A stretch of DNA of 45,372 bases from NCBI GenBank assembly GCA_016282095.1, contig JAEEJW010000199.1:1-45372 (forward strand). Direction: 5' to 3'. Made by a program: the position numbers and the translations under genes. The stretch comes from Ruminiclostridium sp. (GTDB lineage: Bacteria > Bacillota > Clostridia > Oscillospirales > Ruminococcaceae). Positions 8,848-17,100 of this stretch are shown one piece after another (the first letter of the stretch is position 1; every line of letters starts with the position of its first letter). The notes under the pieces were generated by a model. The model did no database searches. It was not told the DNA's origin and saw only the letters and a program-made list of their open reading frames with translations.

Positions 8848-10371
8848 TCAGAGCTGTGCCAGCTCGGCAAAGGTCTGCTGCATACGCGGGTAGAGCCTGC
8901 GGTAGAGCTCATATACCTTTTCGTACTTTTCGCTGTTCTCGGCTACAGGCTCCTGTATCTTGTCTGCCTTGATAACAGCCTTGCAGGCCTCGGGTACGGA
9001 AGAGTAGATGCCTGTCCCGACAGCGGCAAGGAGAGCTACGCCCAGCGCCGGGCCTTCCTTGTTCTGGGTTGTCTTTACGGGGCAGCCGTAGAGATCGGCC
9101 AGCATCTGGCGCCACAGCGGGGAAGTGCCGCCGCCTCCGCAGGCCATCATATCGCTGACGTTGATGCGCATTTCGCGCATTACCTCAACACAGTCGCGCA
9201 GGGAGTAGGAAACGCCCTCCATGACCGCGCGTATCATATCGCGCTTCTTGTGCATCGTGGACAGGCCTATGAATGCACCGCGGGCATTGGGGTCGAGGTG
9301 AGGTGTGCGCTCGCCGTTCAGGTAGGGCATATAGAGCAGTCTGTTCGCACCTATCGGAACTTCCATGGCAGCCTTATCGGTGAGGAAGTAGGGGTCAACG
9401 CCCATGTTCATCGCTGTTTCCATTTCGCTCCAGCAGAGGTTGTCGCGGAACCATTTCAGCGAGAGACCGGCGCTCTGGGTAACGCCCATGACGTGCCAGC
9501 AGCCCGGAACGGCGCAGCAGAACGTGTGGACTCTGCCTTTCTTGTCTATAGAGATATCGGAGGTGTGTACGAATACGACACCGCTGGAACCGATAGTCGT
9601 GAATGCCTTGCCGTCCTCTACCACGCCGGTGCCTACTGCCGCGGCCGCATTGTCGCCGGCGCCGCCCACAACGGGAGTGCCTTCCGCGAGACCTGTCATG
9701 GCTGCGACCTGTTTTGTTACCTTACCGGTGATCTCCGGGCTCTCGTAGACTTTTGCCAGCAGGGACTTGTCAATGCCCAGTTTTTCAAGCACCTCGTCGG
9801 ACCACTGTCTCTTCGGGATATCGAGGAGCTGCATACCCGAAGCATCGGACACTTCGGTGGCGAACTCGCCGGTCAGCATGAAGCGGATATAGTCCTTCGG
9901 CAGCAGTATGTGGCGGCAGCGCTCGAAGTTCTGGGGCTCGTTGTTCTTCACCCACATGATCTTCGCGGCTGTGAAGCCTGTGATCGCGGGGTTCGCGGTG
10001 ATCTCGATGAGTTTGTCGTGACCGACCTTCTCGGTGATCTCGACAACTTCCTTCGATGTACGCTGGTCGCACCAGATAATGCTCTTGCGTATTACCTTGC
10101 ATTCCGCGTCAAGCATAACGAGACCGTGCATCTGTCCCGAAAGACCTATGCCCTTGATCTCGGAGGCGGATACGCCGCTTTCGGAGATAACATCGGAGAT
10201 ACCGTTGACAGCGGCTCTCCACCAGTCCTCGGGGTCCTGCTCCGCGTAGCCGTTCTGCGGGGTGTAGAGAGGGTATTCGTAGGTAGCGGAAGCGAGGGCA
10301 GTGCCGCTTTCATCGAAGATGACGGTCTTTGTTCCCGATGTTCCGATATCCACGCCTAAAATGTAAGCCAT
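8848..10371 (-). CDS. xylB: Xylulokinase
   Basis: A 507-residue cytoplasmic FGGY-family sugar kinase that phosphorylates D-xylulose to D-xylulose 5-phosphate, the entry to the pentose phosphate pathway. The N-terminal phosphate-binding motif is GVDIGTSGTKTVIF. The substrate loop GLSGQMHGLVMLD and IIWCDQRT are typical of XylB rather than of glycerol or ribulose kinases, and the C-terminal ATP site is MMACGGGGTSPLWRQMLADLYG. The length is standard. The ATG has AAAGGAACG about ten bases upstream. It is a single-gene unit with its own promoter and presumed operators. It links the arabinose and xylose products of the nearby locus to central metabolism. Confidence 0.96.
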   Translation of the reverse strand: MAYILGVDIGTSGTKTVIFDESGTALASATYEYPLYTPQNGYAEQDPEDWWRAAVNGISDVISESGVSASEIKGIGLSGQMHGLVMLDAECKVIRKSIIWCDQRTSKEVVEITEKVGHDKLIEITANPAITGFTAAKIMWVKNNEPQNFERCRHILLPKDYIRFMLTGEFATEVSDASGMQLLDIPKRQWSDEVLEKLGIDKSLLAKVYESPEITGKVTKQVAAMTGLAEGTPVVGGAGDNAAAAVGTGVVEDGKAFTTIGSSGVVFVHTSDISIDKKGRVHTFCCAVPGCWHVMGVTQSAGLSLKWFRDNLCWSEMETAMNMGVDPYFLTDKAAMEVPIGANRLLYMPYLNGERTPHLDPNARGAFIGLSTMHKKRDMIRAVMEGVSYSLRDCVEVMREMRINVSDMMACGGGGTSPLWRQMLADLYGCPVKTTQNKEGPALGVALLAAVGTGIYSSVPEACKAVIKADKIQEPVAENSEKYEKVYELYRRLYPRMQQTFAELAQL

Positions 10372-10391
10372 ATTTCATCGTTCCTTTCCGG

Positions 10392-10408
10392 TATAAGCAA
10401 TGCTTATA
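10392..10408 (-). promoter_or_regulatory. Perfect palindrome in the xylB leader (probable repressor operator)
   Basis: TATAAGCA-A-TGCTTATA is a perfect 17-bp palindrome. It lies about 15 bases downstream of the -10 box, just after the expected transcript start of xylB, where a bound repressor would block transcription. The regulator is not identified. Confidence 0.6.
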
Positions 10409-10422
10409 ATATTACTGAATTT

Positions 10423-10451
10423 ATTATAATACATCACATTCAATTTGTCAA
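10423..10451 (-). promoter_or_regulatory. xylB promoter
   Basis: On the minus strand, TTGACA (10451-10446), a 17-bp spacer and TATAAT (10428-10423) form a perfect sigma-A consensus. Confidence 0.85.
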
Positions 10452-10464
10452 CAGTCACCAAAAT

Positions 10465-10496
10465 AATCGCAAATAACACCGGAAAAATCGCAAATA
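10465..10496 (-). promoter_or_regulatory. Tandem 21-bp-period repeat upstream of the xylB promoter
   Basis: AATCGCAAATA occurs at 10465-10475 and 10486-10496, spaced exactly 21 bp. The nearer copy is 13 bases from the -35 box. The arrangement is that of an AraC/XylS-type activator site. Confidence 0.6.
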
Positions 10497-10640
10497 TTAA
10501 TGTGTTTTCTTCCATGGTATCAGGCCTCGGTGCTTACGGAAAGCCGCCGCTGCGATATTCCGGAAAATAACCTGTATTACATAATTTTGCCCTAAATACA
10601 CAGATAATAAAATATATATTTAGCAAAAATGCAAAAATTC

Positions 10641-10669
10641 TTGACTTTTTTGTGAAATAATGATATTAT
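10641..10669 (+). promoter_or_regulatory. Promoter of the zinc-ribbon / SPFH operon
   Basis: TTGACT (10641-10646), a 17-bp spacer and TATTAT (10664-10669), 35 bases before the first ATG. Confidence 0.7.
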
Positions 10670-10704
10670 ATATTCGGATACTTTCGGAAAAACGGAGGGT
10701 AAAG

Positions 10705-11709
10705 ATGAAAAGAAAGATAACCGCGTTAATCGCGATACTTCTTGCCGCATTTATGCTGTTCGGCATCTCGGCGGCGGCATTCGACGCAAACGATTATGAC
10801 TACAGCTTCGATTTTGACAGCGGAGGGAGCAGCTGGGACAGCGACGATTACGGCGGAGGCAGTACATATTACTACAGCGACAGTGACGGCGGCTCCGGCG
10901 GTGGAGGCGGGGGATTCCCCGTGGGCATCGTTATAGCTATTATCATTATAGTGATAATCGTTCTGGCGGCTTCGAAAAAGGGCAATTCCGGCGGAAGCGG
11001 CAGCACCACTCCTGTGGGCGGCGGTGTTCGTCCCGCGAACGGAGGTCAGGGCCTCAATGTGAACCTGCCGGACAGGACCGCGCAGATAGAGCAGATAATC
11101 AAGAAGGACGATCCGAACTTCTCGGCGGATGATTTCAACGCGTTCGTCAAGGAAGTCTATATGGATATCCAGAGCGCATGGTGCAAGCGTGACCTTACTC
11201 CCGTAAGACCCGTTATGCACAACAACCTCTATAATACGACCGCAAAGCAGGTACAGTCCAAGATCGATCAGGGCGTGACATATCACTATGAGAGCATCGC
11301 GATCAATACCGCGTATCTCACGAGCTTTGTACGCGACAATGAGTACGAATACCTGACCGCGTACCTCAACGCGCGCTTCATCGACTACCAGACCGATGAT
11401 AAGACCGGCAACATAGTCCGCGGCGACAAGAATACCCGCTGGGATTTCCGTTACAAGATGAAGTTCGTCCGCTCGGTAGGCTCAAAGACCAACAGCGCGG
11501 AAGAGAGCAACATGGTCGGACACAACTGCCCGAACTGCGGCGCGCCGCTTGAGATCTCCAGCACCGGAGTATGCGCTTACTGCGGCTCCACCGTTACCAC
11601 CGGCCAGTACAGCTGGGTGCTCACGGGCTTCGATACCATACGCAATGATACAAAGGATGACGGAATAAGACTGCCGGACAGCGGAACGGACAGCAATAAC
11701 AACGCTTGA
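10705..11709 (+). CDS. Membrane-anchored Tim44-like zinc-ribbon protein (YdjG-like?)
   Basis: A 334-residue protein of unknown function. It has a signal-like N-terminal segment (about 1-25), a Ser/Asp/Gly-rich linker, and a clear transmembrane segment at about 71-89. A soluble domain (about 120-265) resembles the Tim44-like / NTF2-type fold, with a helical region (FNAFVKEVYMDIQSAWCKRD) and later strands. A C-terminal zinc ribbon has CPNCG and CAYCG. I chose the ATG at 10705 because GGAGGG precedes it. Three co-directional genes follow with almost no gaps. Their order and sizes (334, 249, 473) recall the Bacillus subtilis YdjG-YdjH-YdjI set, which recruits the PspA-like YdjF to the membrane. 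That match rests on layout and recalled sizes, not on an alignment. Confidence 0.8.
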   Translation: MKRKITALIAILLAAFMLFGISAAAFDANDYDYSFDFDSGGSSWDSDDYGGGSTYYYSDSDGGSGGGGGGFPVGIVIAIIIIVIIVLAASKKGNSGGSGSTTPVGGGVRPANGGQGLNVNLPDRTAQIEQIIKKDDPNFSADDFNAFVKEVYMDIQSAWCKRDLTPVRPVMHNNLYNTTAKQVQSKIDQGVTYHYESIAINTAYLTSFVRDNEYEYLTAYLNARFIDYQTDDKTGNIVRGDKNTRWDFRYKMKFVRSVGSKTNSAEESNMVGHNCPNCGAPLEISSTGVCAYCGSTVTTGQYSWVLTGFDTIRNDTKDDGIRLPDSGTDSNNNA

Positions 11710-11710
11710 T

Positions 11711-12460
11711 ATGGGACCGATACTCACAACACTGATAGTTATAGCAATAATAGTTCTCGCCATTGCGGGAGGCGTCATGTTCATAAAATGGAAGCTCAAC
11801 TCCGTGACGAAGCGTTACCTCGGCATGGGACTGGGGCAGACCGCCGATATGCTGAAGCAGGGGCTTCAGGAAGAGGCTTCGACGCCGAAATCGATATCCA
11901 ACGTCTCCGCGATGTATAAGCCGCGGCTGATGCGTGATTTCCCGGATATGAGCTATGAGCGCTTCCTCGAGATGGCAAACTCGGCATTCCTGTCGATACT
12001 GACATCGATAGAGAGCGGCAGCACCGATAATATGAAGCTCGCTACCGATACGCTGAAAGAGAAAGTCTACAACATTATCAGGGATAACCAGAACAAGGGT
12101 ACAGTAGAGCATTTCGACAATGTAAAGATACACCGTACTGCGATAGCGGATTACAAAAGCACCTCCGATATCGCAACTGCGGTATTCGAGATATCCTTCG
12201 AATGCCTGCACTTCTATGAGGGGAAGAAGAACAAGAACCCCGATACGCTGTGCCAGATGGCGGCAAGTGTGACGCTGAGTTACGGCAGGGAGTTCTCCGA
12301 GGACACCTCATCACTTACTTTCTCGCACAACTGTCCGAACTGCGGCGCGCCGGTATATTCCGTCGGCGGCAGAATGATGCAGTGCAAGTACTGCGGCACG
12401 GGCGTTACCGAGGACGTACACAGGAGCTGGGTCGCCAGCGCCTATAAATTCATTAAATAA
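11711..12460 (+). CDS. Membrane-anchored Tim44-like zinc-ribbon protein (YdjH-like?)
   Basis: A 249-residue protein with one N-terminal membrane anchor (about 4-27, ILTTLIVIAIIVLAIAGGV) and a soluble domain (about 60-200) that parallels the preceding protein: SYERFLEMANSAFLSILTSI matches the helix position of its neighbour, followed by paired strands. A C-terminal zinc ribbon has CPNCG and CKYCG, then a closing segment (HRSWVASAYKF) like the SWVLTGFDTI end of the neighbour. The two are probably diverged duplicates. The start is one base after the previous stop (TGA-T-ATG), indicating translational coupling. Confidence 0.8.
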   Translation: MGPILTTLIVIAIIVLAIAGGVMFIKWKLNSVTKRYLGMGLGQTADMLKQGLQEEASTPKSISNVSAMYKPRLMRDFPDMSYERFLEMANSAFLSILTSIESGSTDNMKLATDTLKEKVYNIIRDNQNKGTVEHFDNVKIHRTAIADYKSTSDIATAVFEISFECLHFYEGKKNKNPDTLCQMAASVTLSYGREFSEDTSSLTFSHNCPNCGAPVYSVGGRMMQCKYCGTGVTEDVHRSWVASAYKFIK

Positions 12461-12477
12461 ACAGAAATGTTTTATTT
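12455..12477 (+). promoter_or_regulatory. AT-rich hairpin at the stop codon before the SPFH gene
   Basis: AAATAAACA (12455-12463), a GAAA tetraloop and TGTTTTATTT (12468-12477) form a nine-pair stem with one bulge, overlapping the TAA stop. It lies 35 bases before the SPFH start and may set relative expression or RNA stability in the operon. Confidence 0.35.
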
Positions 12478-12512
12478 ATACTTAATTTTACAATGAAAGG
12501 AAATGATTGACC

Positions 12513-13934
12513 ATGGGACTTATCAAAGCTGCGATAGGCGCTGTAGGCGGTGCGCTTGGCGATACCTGGAAGGAAGCCATACACTGTGAGTCTATCAACA
12601 ACAAAATCCTTATGAAGGTCGGCACCAAGATGCATGACGGTGCTGCAAGATCGAGCAACACCAAAGGCACCGACAACTACATAAGCAACGGTTCTGCCAT
12701 TATGGTAGAGACCGGTACCTGCATGCTGACGGTCGACAACGGTAAGATCACAAACATCGTTACCGAGCCCGGACGCTACATTCTTGACAACTCCTCCGCG
12801 CCGTCGATCTTTGCCGGCAATATCAAGGATTCGCTCAAGGACGTCCTCAGCAGATTTACTTACGGCGGAACTCCCGCTGCGGAACAGAAGGTAGTTTATA
12901 TCAACCTTCAGGAAATCCCGGATCTGCTCTTCGGTACAAGTGAGCCTATGCCCTACTTCGATCCGTACTACAACACCACTATCGAGCTCAAGTGCTTCGG
13001 TTCGTTCTCCATTCAGATACCCGACGCAGAGGCTGCGGTAAGATTCTACACCGAAGTATGCCCCAAGGGCGTTGACGCAGGCGATCTTACAGCGCAGGAG
13101 ATCTTCGGCAGAGATCAGTACAAGGCAGAGTTCATTCAGGCTCTCCTCGCAGGTCTCGGCTCGCTGTCCGATCAGGGCGTGAGATATTCCAGCATCCAGA
13201 CACACCTCCCCGAACTCGCTCAGTATGCGGCAAAGAACGCTGTAGACTGGACGGAGAGAGGCTTCCAGATCAAGAAGGTCGGCTTCAGAGGACCGGTAAC
13301 ACTGTCCGAAGATTCCAAGAAGCGTCTCGGCGCAAGACTCGAAGCGGATACTCAGCTTGACGACCGCGTTCAGAAGGCTATGATGAACAAGAGCATCGCC
13401 AACGGCATCGAGGCTATGGGCTCGAACGAAGGCAGCGGCGGCGGAATGATGGGTATTATGGGCATGGGCCAGATGATGAACATGGGTGCAAATCTCATGG
13501 GCTCGTACAATACCCAGCCTCAGCAGCCTGTTCCTCCCCAGGGCGGAGCTCCCGCGGCAGGCGGCTGGAAGTGCCCCTCCTGCGGAACGATGAATACCAC
13601 CAACTTCTGCTCCAACTGCGGCGAGAAGAAACCCGCTCCTCCGGCAAGCTGGAAGTGCTCCAACTGCGGCGCGGAGAATACGACCAACTTCTGCTCCAAC
13701 TGCGGCGCGAAGAAGGGCGAAGCTGCTCCTGCTCCTGCGGCTCCGGCAGCGTGGAAGTGCGAGTGCGGCGCGGAGAATACCTCCAAGTTCTGCTCGAACT
13801 GCGGCAAGCCCAAGCCTGCGGCTCCCAAGAAGTACAAGTGCGACAAGTGCGGCTGGGTTCCTGCGGATCCCGAAAAGCCTCCGAAGTTCTGCCCCGAGTG
13901 CGGCGATCTCTTCGACGAGAACGACGTTCAGTAA
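12513..13934 (+). CDS. SPFH-domain protein with four C-terminal zinc ribbons (YdjI-like)
   Basis: A 473-residue cytoplasmic protein. The N-terminus (MGLIKAAIGAVGGALGDTWKE) and the following 300 residues match the virion-core / SPFH group that includes Bacillus YdjI; members oligomerise at membranes. After a Met/Gly-rich linker (about 310-330), four cysteine-rich modules follow, separated by Pro/Ala linkers. The first two are CPSCG...CSNCG and CSNCG...CSNCG; the third is shortened to CECG...CSNCG; the last is rubredoxin-like CDKCG...CPECG. Bacillus YdjI is, to my recollection, much shorter, so the zinc-ribbon array is the notable addition. ATG 12513 is chosen by family resemblance; a TTG at 12507 has better spacing to AAAGG and would add two residues. 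Confidence 0.88.
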   Translation: MGLIKAAIGAVGGALGDTWKEAIHCESINNKILMKVGTKMHDGAARSSNTKGTDNYISNGSAIMVETGTCMLTVDNGKITNIVTEPGRYILDNSSAPSIFAGNIKDSLKDVLSRFTYGGTPAAEQKVVYINLQEIPDLLFGTSEPMPYFDPYYNTTIELKCFGSFSIQIPDAEAAVRFYTEVCPKGVDAGDLTAQEIFGRDQYKAEFIQALLAGLGSLSDQGVRYSSIQTHLPELAQYAAKNAVDWTERGFQIKKVGFRGPVTLSEDSKKRLGARLEADTQLDDRVQKAMMNKSIANGIEAMGSNEGSGGGMMGIMGMGQMMNMGANLMGSYNTQPQQPVPPQGGAPAAGGWKCPSCGTMNTTNFCSNCGEKKPAPPASWKCSNCGAENTTNFCSNCGAKKGEAAPAPAAPAAWKCECGAENTSKFCSNCGKPKPAAPKKYKCDKCGWVPADPEKPPKFCPECGDLFDENDVQ

Positions 13935-13958
13935 CAGAAAATTCGCGGCATAATAACA

Positions 13959-13992
13959 GCGTCCCCGTTCTCCGGAACGAGGGCGCTTTTTT
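13959..13992 (+). terminator. Terminator of the SPFH operon
   Basis: GCGTCCCCGTTC pairs with GAACGAGGGCGC (with G-U pairs) around a TCCG loop, followed by TTTTTT at 13987-13992. Confidence 0.8.
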
Positions 13993-14039
13993 GCGTTGTA
14001 AAAAATTACCGTCAGAAGCAGAAAATCCGCCGAAAAATC

Positions 14040-14068
14040 TTGACATTATGTAGAAAATGTGTTACAAT
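14040..14068 (+). promoter_or_regulatory. Promoter of the large surface protein gene
   Basis: TTGACA (14040-14045), a 17-bp spacer and TACAAT (14063-14068). A small hairpin (ATACCC 14100-14105 with GGGTAT 14113-14118) lies in the leader before the GGGAGG ribosome-binding site. Confidence 0.8.
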
Positions 14069-14142
14069 AAGCTGATAAAATATCTTAATGTGGTGAACTA
14101 TACCCGGAGTGAGGGTATGTCCATATATACGGGAGGCTAAAT

Positions 14143-17100
14143 ATGAAGAAAAACAGTATCATAAGCAGGAGAAAGCAGCGCTTTCTGTCGTTTATAATGG
14201 CTGTGGCCGTGGCAGTGCAGTCGTTAGGTATTCAGGTGTGGGCGGATATAAGCGGTACATGGGACGGAGACAATGGATATAACATTTCCGGAACGGTCGC
14301 TCAGGGACAGGTCGTGAATGGCTCCGATATTGCCGGTTCTAATTCAAGTTCCTCCTTTTCAGTAACATACATTATTAATAATGTCCCAGTATATACAGAT
14401 AATTATGTAACCGAAACTTCATTTACGGTATTAAGCAGTCCGATAAACGGTGTTTATTTTACCGGCGATTTTGTTATATCGGGTTATGTTAACGGCAGCG
14501 GTGCATTTGGTAATATTACGCTCACAAATAATAATTCAACGTCTGAATTTGCAGTTACATTTGATCTGAATGGCGGTTCGGGCACTGCACCTGCTGCTCA
14601 GAATGTCGTCATCGGCGGCACAGTTGCCGCACCCGACGCTTCTGCGCTTGCTTTGTTCAGCAAGCAGGACAAAGTATTTACAGGATGGTATAAAGAATCC
14701 GGCTGTCAGAATGAATGGAACTTTGCTACTGATAAAGTAGCGAATGCAACAATACTTTACGCTGGCTGGGGAGATAAGTCTGCCGTTACTCCTACGGTAG
14801 ATATTACTTCGTGGATTTACGGCGAAACAGCAAATGCGCCGGTTCTCGGCGGCAACGATCATGGGGCGCCGTACACAGTAGTTTATTATGGCACCGCAAA
14901 TGATAGTTCCGTTTATGCTGAGAGCGCTGCACCGCCTGTAAAGGCAGGTAATTATACTGTAAAATATACACTGGAGGAGACTGCTACTCATAAAGGCGGT
15001 ACAGCGACAAAAGCATTTTCAATAAACAAAAGGAGCATCAATATCAAAGCAACTGACAATTCCGTAGTTTACGGTGAAGCCGGTGCGCCAAACGCGGAGA
15101 CTCCTTATACATTTGAGCCGTATCAGGCCGGAAAAGCCGCATTTGTGGCAGGAGATGACCAGAGCGTTTTCAGCGGGTTGAATACGATAAGCTATATGTA
15201 TACTACTTCAAACGAACCGATAGGCATGTATGCTCAGGGCGACCCGGTCGGAAACTACAGACTGAGGATAAACGGAACGGTAACAGCAGATAACTATGAA
15301 GTGTTTTATGTATCAGGAGTGCTTAAAGTAACAAAGAGACCCGTTACGGTTACCGCGAAAAATCAGGAAGTAAGTGTCGGCGGAGATATATCGTCCGGCG
15401 CTTCGCAGGCTGAACTTACCGGACAGTTCGGAGATCACAGGCTTTCCGACGGGGAAGGCGATGTTGCTGTTACTACCAACAATGACAGGACAACGATCGG
15501 CGAATATGATAATGCGCTGGTTATCACAGAAAGTACAGTAAAGATCCTGGACGGCATGACAGATGTCACTTCCAACTATGCGATAACCTGTGTGCCGGGT
15601 AAACTTACCGTAAAAGGCGAGCAGACATATACAGCTCCTTCTGCGCTGAATCCGACGTATAACGGCAGTGCACAGGCTCTCGTATCTGCGGGTACCACCG
15701 ATCACGGCACATTCCGGTACAGACTCGGAGACAACGACTGGTCGACTGATCCCCCGACAGCTACCGACGCCGGCGATTATTTTGTTGACTTTTATATAGA
15801 GGGTACAGGCCTTTACAACAATACCGATATCGATTCTGTTGCTAATGTATCGATCGCCAAAGCCCCGCTTACCGTTACGGCTGTAAACAAAGAGGTCACA
15901 TACGGTGAGGATGCGCCGGAATACACCATTTCTTCCAGCGGACTGAAGGGTACAGACACCATTGGCACCGGCAATACTACCGACATCTATCTGAGCGGCG
16001 GCACGCTTGCCGTTCAGTGTGATTACGCAAAGGGCGACGGCGTTCTCGCTGCCGGATACCCGATAACCTTCACCAACGCCGATACCGTCAATACCACCAA
16101 CTATGATTTCACCCTTACACCCGGTACGCTTACGGTAAATAAGAGACCGATCACGATAACGGTCAACAATCAGACTGTAAATCTCGGCGATAATATTTCC
16201 CAGACTGAATGGTCGCAGACAGGCACACTGGCTTCCTACGGCGGCGTTACCGACACTATCACCGTGACGCTCAGCGGAGACACATCTGCCGCCACTGCAA
16301 ATGGAACGATAACCGCCGCTGTGGTTATAAAGCACGGCGAGACGGACGTTACGGCAAACTATGATATAACGGAAAGCACGGGCGTTCTGACAGTAAACAA
16401 GGGCTCGGCTTCAGATGACCCCGCATATGTGGAGCCCGCAGCCGGAGAACTTACAGCCACTTACGGCGACACTGTGGCAAGCGTAGATCTGCCCGCTAAC
16501 TGGAGCTGGAACACACCGGCCGGAACATTGGTCGGCAATGTGGGAACAAATCAGTTCTCCGCTACATATACCCCCACAAATACAAACTATGCTTCGGTAA
16601 CCAAGGATCTGGGCATAACTGTTTCGCCGAAGACAATCAACGTTATCTGGTACTATGATTCCACAAAGCAGGCGGTTTATGATAACAACGACCCGTATGT
16701 CTATAACGGAAGCGAGCAGTGCCCGTATCCGGCAGCCGATCCCAATGACCTTTTACAGGGTGATACCTGCGGAATAGATGCAGACGAAGTGAGCGGCGGT
16801 GCGACAGTTGTAGGAAACAATTATACAGCCACGGTTCCGACAACAGCCGCCACCAACGGCAACTATACCGTCGCTGTCGATTCAAGCTGCAATTTCAGGA
16901 TCGAGATGAAGTCTCTTACCGTGACTGCCGACAGCCTGACCGAAGTAAACGGAAATGCGCTTGTCTACGGTGACTCGGCTCCCTCGCCTTATACCTTTAC
17001 CGCCGAAGGACTTGTTTCGCCCGACACTATAAGCACGATCTACCTCAGCGGCGGTACCGAAGCGGGTGTTATCAAGTGCGGCAGCACATACACACAGGGA

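Larger units (their letters stand above)
10372..10704. other. Divergent regulatory region between xylB and the zinc-ribbon operon
   Basis: This is an AT-rich stretch of 333 bases without a gene. From left to right it holds the xylB ribosome-binding site, a 17-bp palindrome (10392-10408), the xylB promoter, a 21-bp-period repeat (10465-10496), an unassigned 140-base segment, and the promoter of the next operon (10641-10669). Confidence 0.8.

Noticed and set aside
8716-10359. A 547-codon open frame on the plus strand opposite xylB
   Set aside because: It is antisense to a clear xylulokinase, has no ribosome-binding site or recognisable domain, and reflects the codon bias of the real gene. The same applies to long antisense frames opposite GH127 (24411-26243), DUF5696 (36477-37937), the second binding protein (40739-42358) and the LamG gene (42698-44125).
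14100-14118. Riboswitch in the leader of the surface protein gene
   Set aside because: Only one 6-bp hairpin is present. The leader of about 70 bases is too short and simple for a known riboswitch class.
14115-14130. Third AraC-type site (ATGTCCATATATAC)
   Set aside because: It resembles a single half-site but has no partner 21 bp away and lies in the leader of an unrelated gene.
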